Shown: positions 18,587-27,300 of the stretch, piece after piece
Position numbering within the stretch: position 1 is the first letter of the stretch
How the letters are laid out: every line of letters starts with the position of its first letter
From: Sinorhizobium fredii
Lineage (GTDB): Bacteria > Pseudomonadota > Alphaproteobacteria > Rhizobiales > Rhizobiaceae
Assembly (NCBI RefSeq): GCF_002944405.1
Contig: NZ_CP024308.1
Span: forward strand, 124,001-188,000
Direction: 5' to 3'
Length of the DNA stretch: 64,000 nucleotides
Position numbers and translations under genes: made by a program
The notes under the pieces: model-generated
What the model saw: the letters and a program-made list of their open reading frames with translations, nothing else
Databases searched by the model: none
Told to the model about the DNA's origin: nothing

Positions 18587-19284
18587 AGCGACACCTACTT
18601 GCAGCCGCCGCGCTCGCTTTGATCTCCCACGCAGCGACAGCCGCGGATCTCATCAAGACTCCGGCGGCGGCGGCTCGGCCACCGCAGAGATTCAGCGAAG
18701 CTCCGATCTATCAGAATGCGGTCTACAATGGCCGAGTTGCCGTCATGGACGGCCGCACCCTGTGGTACCCGCAATATGCGCAGCGCGTTCGCCTCGTCGA
18801 GATTGACGCGTGCGAGCTTCCACAGTGGGCGATTGATCCCAAGTGGGTGGATCGCGAGCGGCAAAAGGCGCCTCCACCCGTTCCGTGCGGCCCACTTGCG
18901 AAGGCTTGGCTCAAGAGGACCATAGGTAGCAGACCGGTCGAATGTACCGTCATAGCGTATGGCAATGACGGTATCCCCCAGGCCCGCTGCACGTCAGCCG
19001 GCCGCGATATTGCGGTCGAGATGCTTCGTGTCGGATGGGCGCGCGTCGCGTCGCCCTATTCATACAACAGCCAATACCTGGTCTATCAGCAGCACGCGAT
19101 GGCGGCCCGATATGGCATGTGGGCCACTTACGTCCTCGACATGAACGAGTGGCGTCGCAAGGCCGTCGACAAGACGCTAGACCGCCAGCCGATCGCTGAT
19201 TTCAACCTGCTCGTCGAACGGGAAAGAGAAATATCGCCGCCCTTCATCGACGCGCGGAAAAAGCCCAAGAGGACAGACCGATAG
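18583..19284 (+). CDS. exported thermonuclease-family protein 3
   Basis: It has 233 residues with a signal peptide (MKRHLLAAAALALISHAATA). Fold blocks include QRVRLVEIDACELPQWA, GPLAKAWLKRTIG, VECTVIAYGNDGIPQARC, DIAVEMLRVGWARV and AMAARYGMWATYV. The first arginine and the acidic residues of IDACE are present, but the second catalytic arginine is missing, so activity is uncertain. The polar C-terminal tail is Lys/Arg-rich. It is immediately followed by a membrane protein gene whose TTG start touches this stop. Confidence 0.72.
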   Translation: MKRHLLAAAALALISHAATAADLIKTPAAAARPPQRFSEAPIYQNAVYNGRVAVMDGRTLWYPQYAQRVRLVEIDACELPQWAIDPKWVDRERQKAPPPVPCGPLAKAWLKRTIGSRPVECTVIAYGNDGIPQARCTSAGRDIAVEMLRVGWARVASPYSYNSQYLVYQQHAMAARYGMWATYVLDMNEWRRKAVDKTLDRQPIADFNLLVEREREISPPFIDARKKPKRTDR

Positions 19285-19689
19285 TTGCCCGACTTCGCAC
19301 ATATTGCGAGCTCATTCGCAACCGATCCGCTGGCGAGCTTAATGCTCGCCATTCCCTTATCGTTTGCGCTCATCGTCGTTTCGGAAAGAATCTGGTGGGT
19401 GCACGGTCCGTTCGCCCTGGCGCTCCTGATCGTTTCGATCCTCTTTCTCGATCAACGTCATCGGGCGCTGGACAGCTTTCTCGTCGGCTTATTCGCCTTT
19501 CCACCGCTTTGCCGGGACATTCCCAACCAGCCGATGCTCTTTCGCATCGGGATCCTCTGGTTCTCAGCCTTCGCGCTCGTCGCCGCCGTCCTCTACGCAG
19601 CAGGCGGTCGAGTGCACCACGCCACACCGCTCGACAAGCTATTCGTCGACCACGCGTCTCCAGCCGCAACCATCATGAGGGCCAACTGA
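19285..19689 (+). CDS. multi-pass membrane protein of unknown function
   Basis: A 134-residue frame starting with TTG directly after the previous stop. Hydrophobic stretches near 18-34, 40-58 and 86-106 suggest three or four membrane helices (LASLMLAIPLSFALIVV, FALALLIVSILFL, ILWFSAFALVAAVLYAA). No family was recognised. Tight coupling places it in the nuclease-like operon. Confidence 0.6.
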   Translation: MPDFAHIASSFATDPLASLMLAIPLSFALIVVSERIWWVHGPFALALLIVSILFLDQRHRALDSFLVGLFAFPPLCRDIPNQPMLFRIGILWFSAFALVAAVLYAAGGRVHHATPLDKLFVDHASPAATIMRAN

Positions 19690-19690
19690 C

Positions 19691-20281
19691 ATGAAACACC
19701 TGCTTTATGCGGCAGCCGGTCTTGCCGCGCTTGCCTTCGCCCCTACAGGAGCAAAGGCCCAAGATGCTTCCTGGAGCTGCCAGATTCTCCTTTGCGCTGC
19801 CTCTCAAAATCCGTCCTGGCAGTGCGTTCCCTATTGCGTGCCCCCGATGAAGAAGCTGATAGCCGCAATGTCGCGCTCTGGATTCGATTGGCCCATTTGC
19901 CACGAGGCGAAAGCGGGCGAGCCAGGTCGGGAAGAATATGAGGAGTGCCCGGCAGGAACCAAAGTCGGCTACACCGCGAGCGGCAATCATGATGACTGGA
20001 ACCGGAATCGTGAGCCGAACCGCTGCGTGAAAACGGTGGATCGGTGCGAGAACTGAGCGCAGTTCCACTACCTTTATGGAGATGAGAAAGCAAATCGACG
20101 AGCTGGCATTACCGTCAGCTACTCTTACAGCGGCAATAGCTCTGAGCTGGTAGCTCGCAACAACAGTGCCTGCAAGGTGCAAATCTCAACTCCACGCCCG
20201 CGCCGCGCTAACGACTGGTATTTCGACATCCCGAATAACAAGGGCGTGAAAGTGCGCTTCTGGTTCAATCTCAGGATCTGA
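19691..20281 (+). pseudogene. exported Cys-rich protein with in-frame stop
   Basis: The frame opens with a signal peptide (MKHLLYAAAGLAALAFAPTGAKA) and a cysteine-rich segment (WSCQILLCAASQNPSW, CVPYCVPPMKKL) that recalls TrbM-like conjugation proteins. It runs 121 residues to TGA at 20054-20056. The same frame continues without another stop for 74 codons to TGA 20279-20281, reading a well-formed protein (QFHYLYGDEKANR, then DWYFDIPNNKGVKVRFWFN). This looks like one gene of about 196 codons split by a single nonsense codon, perhaps a former TGG. Readthrough or a sequencing error cannot be excluded. Confidence 0.6.
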
Positions 20282-20297
20282 GCGTCAGAGGAAATCA

Positions 20298-20536
20298 ATG
20301 CACCAGAATGCCATAATCGCGGTCGCAGCCACCCCCGGTTTAGCGGCCGGCGCCGGCGGCACCTACATTGCGAACTCCGATCCGAAAGTCGAGGCTCCGG
20401 CCATCTCGAAAGCCGAATTGGTGCGGCTATCTCCGCCGATCCGTCTCTATGCCCGATTCCGACCGTTGAAGCGCCTGGTGACCAACTCGGTTTGCCAGTC
20501 ACGCGCGTTCAGGCAATACACCGCCAGTTCGAATAA
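20298..20536 (+). pseudogene. small exported protein, apparent frameshift
   Basis: It begins with MHQNAIIAVAATPGLAAGAGGTYIA, a weak signal or membrane anchor, then KVEAPAISKAEL. Near 20420 the coding-like sequence moves to another frame, giving AAISADPSLCPIPTVEAPGD and QAIHRQFE before TAA 20534-20536. The composite of about 79 residues is more protein-like than either frame alone. It is the last gene of the series that starts at 17445. Function unknown. Confidence 0.4.
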
Positions 20537-20635
20537 TTGCGCGATGTAGTTGTATCACGCCAGCCTTGCTTTGTCACAACGCCACGGCCAACCGGGTATG
20601 CCCGAGGTTGTCGAAAAGATTTAATAACCGGTTGC

Positions 20636-20664
20636 TTGACACTCGGAATTGCGCCAGCATAGGT
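20636..20664 (+). promoter_or_regulatory. candidate sigma70-type promoter upstream of the RTX locus
   Basis: TTGACA at 20636-20641, a 17-base spacer, then ATAGGT at 20659-20664. It precedes the 4-TM/RTX gene pair by about 225 bases. The -35 match is perfect and the -10 is weak. The rest of the roughly 350-base gap (20537-20890) holds no recognised gene. Confidence 0.35.
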
Positions 20665-20890
20665 TGCGATTTCGAAGCGTGGGGCTTAGTTCAAAAAAGT
20701 GGTTTTCGCTGAGACGTCCGTTCCTAAGTGCGGAGTGGACCACGCGGCCAACCGAGCTTGTTGAGTGAGCAGCCTGCGGGCCTTAACGAGTACACTGGCT
20801 TGACCAATTTTCTTAGGTTGTTGGTAATGTGGAAAGCGATTGTTGCTGTTACAGCAACCAAGCTGGGAGGGTGATCTGATCATTGCGAGG

Positions 20891-21307
20891 ATGGAGAAGC
20901 CCTTGAAGGAATTCAATGTGCGAAAATACGCGATCTTAGCTTGGTTCGCGTTTATATTCATGAGCCTAATGATTCAAGTTATTGGGTTCCTCCCAAATAG
21001 AGGAACTGTGTTAGTGATACACTTATTGTACGTGTTCTATCTGATATTTACGTTGATCTTATCAAAGAGTTCGCGGAGCAATACTATTTTGCTTCTATTG
21101 CCTGTTGCAAAAGAACGTCTTGCTGGGTTGCGAAGATTCTTGATTCTTTGTCTAACTATTTCTGTCCTGTCGATATTGTACGCTTTGAACACGGCTGACC
21201 AGGAATATGGAATCGCGATGTACATTTTCTACGTCGCTTTCACTTCCTTGTTATCATACGACATGCTCACATTCATCGTAAAGTTCGAACGAGAGGGTCG
21301 CCACTAG
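20891..21307 (+). CDS. 4-TM membrane protein coupled to the RTX gene (candidate immunity protein)
   Basis: It has 138 residues, with the start at ATG 20891 preceded by GCGAGG. Four hydrophobic segments are predicted by eye near 12-33 (YAILAWFAFIFMSLMIQVIGF), 39-58, 82-102 and 108-130. The DNA is clearly more AT-rich than its neighbours and uses codons such as TTA and ATA freely, a sign of recent transfer. Its stop is one base before the RTX start, so the two are almost certainly cotranscribed. No family recognised. A small membrane protein fused in expression to a large exported toxin-like protein is a typical immunity arrangement, but that role is inference. Confidence 0.7.
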   Translation: MEKPLKEFNVRKYAILAWFAFIFMSLMIQVIGFLPNRGTVLVIHLLYVFYLIFTLILSKSSRSNTILLLLPVAKERLAGLRRFLILCLTISVLSILYALNTADQEYGIAMYIFYVAFTSLLSYDMLTFIVKFEREGRH

Positions 21308-21308
21308 A

Positions 21309-24300
21309 ATGGCTTCTGCAGAGACATACGAATTCCGTTTAACCTCCCCGGGTCATCAAGACCTAACGTTTGATGCCTATACCGGAGAGGTTAACGTTGA
21401 CCTCTCAGATCAGGATGTTCTTTACTGGGCAAACTACCTCACCGGCTTGGCACAAGGCATCGCACAGGCAGCTGTCGACCTTGGTAAAGCCAACCCGGGG
21501 TGGCCTGGTGCTTTGAAGCCGATCAGGCTTGTTGCGGCGGGCCTCGATATGACGGGCGTGCTGGCCGAGGCCAACGACGCCGCAACACCGCGGGACCAAG
21601 TTCAAATTTTGGCCGGCGGTATTGCCTCGGTACTCTTCACAGCATCGGCTGGCTATTATACGGGTTTGCTTGCCGCTGGCCTGCCCTTGGCGTTGGAAAC
21701 TCTCGGAATCGCTTTCCCCCCATTCTTGGCGACGTTGGCAGTGCTCGCTACTGCCGGTGTCGCCGCTTACTTTATCGAACAGTACATGGATAACGCGATA
21801 AAGTTCGTTGCGGGAACCGCCGCAGGGGGGCTGTATGATTTATATGAATTACTAACGTCTCCTCTTGTCGGCATGCGCCACGATCCACTCGTGCTCGACC
21901 TCGACGGCGACGGTGTCGAGCTCTCGACGCTCGACAGCTCGAATGTGCATTTCGACTATGACCAGGATGGCTTTGCCGAAAAGACGGGCTGGGTTTCGTC
22001 GGACGACGGAATCCTGGCGATCGACCGGAACAACAATGGCTCCGTCGACGGTGTCTCGGAGTTGTTCGGTTCGCCGACCCAAGACGGCTTCTCCGTGCTT
22101 GAAACTCTGGATAGCAATCGTGACGGCAAGATCGATGCCGCGGACGAGGCCTTCGATCAACTGCGTGTCTGGCGCGACCTCGACCAGGATGGCGTTTCCG
22201 ACGAAGGGGAGCTCATTTCTCTCACCGACGCAGGTATCAAGTCCATCTCTGTCGTTACCACAGAGGTAAATGGCAGCAACAATGGTCACACGGTCGGCTT
22301 CGAAGCTGTTTATACGCGTACCGACGACACGACCGGCACATCCCAGACGATCTACTTCGAGACTGACCGTCAGGATACCCGCGCAGACAATACGCCAGAG
22401 TTCGTCGTGGCCGAAGGCGTGGCGTTGCTGCCGCAACTGCCTGGCTCGGGGACGATCAATTCGCTGGCGTGGAAGGCCACTCAAGATGCGGACTTTCGCC
22501 AGGACTGGCAGGACCTGACCGATGGAGCTCACAGTCTGTCGTACGACGAGCTGCGGGACGAGTTTGCCTCCTTGCTGTTGCGCTGGGCCGGCGTGGACGA
22601 CGTGTTGCACGGATCGCGAGGGCCCTATGTCAATGCGCAACACCTCGAGTTTCTCGAGCAATTCTACGGCACGCCGTATATAGAAGTCAGCCCGTGGGGC
22701 GAAATCTCCGGCAGCTCGCCGTCCGAAGCGCAATCGGCTGCGGGTATCGAGCCGGGGTTCAATGCTGTCGTGAATGCCCTGCTAACGATGTTCCTCAGTC
22801 AAGCCGGAAGAAGCGTATTGCTGCGCGGCGGAGATCTGGACGCTGTCGTTTCCAGCCCGTATTTCGCCTATGCGATGCTCGACTTCGCGGGAACCGAAGA
22901 GTCCTCGCCTACCTACGGAAATGTCCCGCAGGTTGTCGATCTGATAACGAAGATGCTTCCCTCCGGAAGCGGGGCTGCGGTCGACTTCCTCGTGCGGTCG
23001 CTTGCGGGGCTCGAGGGAATCGGTGTTGCCGCGTTTGGCGGAGACCGCGCCCTGTATCTGTCGGCTGTGGAGCAGTCACTAGCAGGCATTTCCGACGTGG
23101 CGGCCCGACAGGTTGCCACGATGATCGTCAAGGGCGAAGGAGTGTTCGGCACGAGCGGCGACGATGGCCTACTCAAGCTTGACGGCGACAATCTTTTCGA
23201 TGCTGGTGGCGGCAACGACGTTATCGTTTCCGGGGCCGGAAGTGATCTTTTCCTCTACCGCTCGGGCGATGGCTCCGACGTCATCCGCGACACGTCGAAG
23301 TCGACAGCGGAACTGGATACTCTCGTTTTGACTGATGCGTCGGCCTCGGACGTCACGTTCGAGCGAATGGGCGACACGTTGCGGATCCGATTTGCGGGAT
23401 CGACTGAAACGATCATCTCGGAGGACTTCTTCAGAAACTGGGGAATTGAGAATCGCGGCATCGACAAGATCGTCCTCTCCGACGGTACCGAACTGTCGCG
23501 CGACACGATTGCCAGACTGTCGGTTACCGTTGACGACAACAACGACCATACGATCTCGGACACGGCATCGGACGATGTCTTGCGTCCGGGCCGCGGCGAC
23601 GATCTTATCAGTATCAATGAGGGCAACGACACCGTCGTCCACGCTGCCGGGGATGGCGACGACATTATCGACGATCTCAGCGGACGCGTTACTGAAACCG
23701 ACGTCCTGAAACTCGTCGGCATGCTGCCGGAGGATATCGAACTTTCCCGAGTCGGCAGCTCCCTGGTGGTTCTCGTCAAGGCAACCGGAGAGCGGATTAG
23801 CAGCACCGACTTCTTCCGGACGGATTCGGCGACCGGCGCGATCGGCGCCTGGGGCATCGAGCAGATCAAGTTTCAGAATGGCGTGACTTGGGACAAGGCG
23901 ACGATCGTCTCGCAAGCCTGGATTCGCGGAGACAGCGGCGTGAACAGCCTCAGTGGCAGTTCGATGGACGACACGCTTACCGGCGGGGCTGGAAACGATG
24001 CCCTCGATGGCAAAATGGGCTCGGACACCTATGTTTGGGAAGTGGGCGCCGGCAGCGATACGATAGACGAAGATCACTATGGTGAGACGCAGAACGCCGA
24101 TCGCCTGGTGCTGCAAGATGTGCGAAGCGGCGATATCGAACTGTTCCGGCGAGGTACGTCGCTCGTCGTCCATGTGAAATCGAGCGGCGAAACGATCGAG
24201 ATCTCGAAGCAATTCTTCGGCGTCGAGAATATCACAACGGATTGGAATGAATCCACATACGGGTTGGAGGAATTGATTTTCTCCGACGGCACACGATGGG

Positions 24301-27300
24301 GCCGCGACAAGCTGATGAAGTCGATCAGCAATGTCGGCTTCGATCTTGATTTCAAGTACTGGTTCGAATGGCCGGGCTTAGACAACACGACGTTTGAAAC
24401 GTCATTTCCCGACATCACCTCTGCAAACTCCAGCATCAGCAACGGCGGAGGTGGCGGCGGAGGTGGCGGCGGATCGACCTATTCGCCGCCGCTTATCGGC
24501 ATTTCCTTTGAAGACGAGCTCGGAAAAACCGGGAACTTCTATGATGTCGAGGAGATTGTCCGAAACTATACAAAGTCGGACGATAGTGGCCACGATATAT
24601 TTTTCGGAGACGAACAAGGGGAACGCATTGGCGGGGACTATTACAACCCTGCGATGGAAGACGGTTTGCCGACGGGCGGCAGTTCGCAGGTTAACAGCGG
24701 CGGTAGCAGTGGTGGCGGCGGTGGCGGTAGTTCAGTTGATATCCTTCCTTCCTGGCCGGGCGAAATCAAGAACTGGGGCCACAATTACTTTGACGGTCGT
24801 GAAGGCAACGACACGCTGATCGGCGGTGGCGGTCATGACGCGTTGATCGGCGGCGAAGGAAACGACACGCTCTATGGGGATTCTGAATCGACCGCCGGCA
24901 ACGCGGGCTCCGGTCACGACAGCTTGGACGGAGGTGCCGGAGACGACAGTCTTTTCGGTGGCGGTGGGAACGACTCCTTGAACGGCGGCAAAGGCAACGA
25001 TCTGCTTTCCGGCGGGAACGGTTCGGATACGCTCATCGAGTATGGAACGTCGAACACCAGCAGCGACACGTTCATCGGCGGGCGCGGAGACGACCTGATC
25101 GTTTCCGGCTACTACGTCGGCGATAGCGGCAGCGACACCATCCTCTATGCCAGGGGCGACGGCAACGACATCATCGTCGAAGAAACGACCTCCTCGACCG
25201 AAGTCGATGTTTTGCGGCTGACAGACTTGACCCAGACCGATGTTCATCTGTCTCGTGAAGATGGCGACCTTGTTGTGAAAGTGCTCTCCACGGGAGAGAC
25301 CATTCGCAGCAACAGCTTCTTTACGCGTGCCAATGACGTTGACGCCACGGTGGGCATTGACCGTATCGAATTTGCAGACGGCTCCTCCTTGGGCCGCTCG
25401 GACATCTGGGAGAAGGCGTGGTTCCGCGGTACCGATGGACGCGATGTTCTGAAAACCACATCGAAATCCGGCAACACGTTCATCGGGTATGGCGGAGACG
25501 ACGTAATTGTTTCGGAGATGTATGGAACCACCCACAATGGAAGCGACACATTCGTATATGCCAGTGGCGACGGCAACGACGTCCTGATCGACGAAGGTTT
25601 TGAAGATGATGAGACCGATACGCTTTGGCTCACTGATCTGGATCCCGACGACGTTGAGCTTTCGCGATCGGGAGACGACCTTTTAGTCAAGGACCTGAAA
25701 ACCGGGCAAGTAATTACAGGTCATGACGTTTTCTATAGCTCTTGGTATGGAATCGACGCGATAAAATTCGCCGACGGGACTATCTGGGGCCGAGGTGAGA
25801 TATCCGCGAAGGCTTGGCTTCGCGGTTCGATAGGTAGAGACACGCTTCAGAATAACGGTTCCGGGGATCTCACGTTCCACGGCGACGAGGGCGATGATCT
25901 GCTTATCTCCGGATCGAGCTTAAGTTCGAGCGACATCAGCAACGGAAATGACACATTTCGATACCAGCTGGGCGATGGCAATGACGTCATTTACGACGCA
26001 GCTATCTCCACCAATGAGGTGGATACGCTGATACTTCAGGGCGTCCGTCAAGAAGACGTGCGCCTTACTATCGAGGGGTCGGACCGACTGATCAGCTTTA
26101 CCACAAGTACGCAAGTCATCCGTGACTATAAAGCCGTTTGGTCAAGGCTTTACAACAACGGCGTCGACCGCATTGTTTTCGACGACGGGACCGTTTGGAA
26201 CAGAGTGGACATAGATTATTGGTCTACCTCCGGTTCCGTCTACTATGATGGCGGTGGCGGGGATGACCACATTATTGGTTCGTATCTCGATCAGCGCCTG
26301 AGCGGTGGACTCGGGCAAGACTACATCGATGGTGGTTTAGGGAGTGATCTCCTATTCGGCGACCGCGGAAATGACACGCTCGCAATCGCGGCTTCCCACC
26401 CGGACGACTTGGATGAGATTGACGGCGGAGAAGACATCGACACCGTTTCCTTCCAGGATTTCGGCGCCTCGATCCTTGTCGATCTCGTGGCAAATGGCGG
26501 TGAGGCGAGAACGTCCGATACGGCCGAATTTGCCGACTTCAGCGGCCGGCGCATCGCGACATTGAAGAATATCGAGAACATCACGGGCACTGGTTTTGGG
26601 GACGCGCTGTTCGGGAACGAGGCCGCCAACAAGATTTCGGGAGGCGGCGGCGATGACCTGCTTGATGGCCGCTCCGGCGATGACACCCTCACCGGCGGCT
26701 CGGGTGCAGATATTCTCCTTGGCTATCTCGGCAATGATATCCTGGAAGGCGGACAAGGGAACGATCGACTCGAAGGCGGTATCGGAAATGATACGTACAT
26801 CCACACCTTTGGCGATGGAGACGACGTCGTTGTCGAGCTAGATGGCGAGGGAACCGATAAACTGCAACTGAAGGGCGTGCTCCCCGCGGAGGTCTCAGTC
26901 ACTCGATCGGGTTCAGATTTGCTGATTTCCCTTACGAGCGGCACAGGCGGAACGCTGCGCATGATCGGTGCGGCTGGATCGAACCAGCACTATGACCAGT
27001 ACGGCCTCGAAGAGATCACCTTCGACAATGGAACGAAATGGGACACGGCATTTCTGCGTCAGTGGTCGATCTACGATTCCAGGACAGACGGTGATGACAC
27101 GTTGGTGGGCACGACTGCGTCCGGCAGTTTCGGTGGCGGCAAAGGCAACGATGCGCTGGATGCGGGAAGAGGCAACGACGTCTTTTACTACAGTCGCGGT
27201 GATGGCGCCGACACGATCACTGAGGGGGCGGGGGCAGGAACCGCCGACAAGCTGATGCTCAACGGCATCAAACCCGCGGACGTAACGTTGTCGCGCAGCG

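Noticed and set aside
17445..19284. Calling the three nuclease-fold proteins active thermonucleases
   Set aside because: The second catalytic arginine and, in two of them, the acidic residues are not seen, so only the fold is claimed.
23169..24212. Long minus-strand frames inside the RTX gene (also 26913-28139 and 28761-29444)
   Set aside because: They are mirror frames of the repetitive plus-strand coding sequence, without start signals or family motifs.
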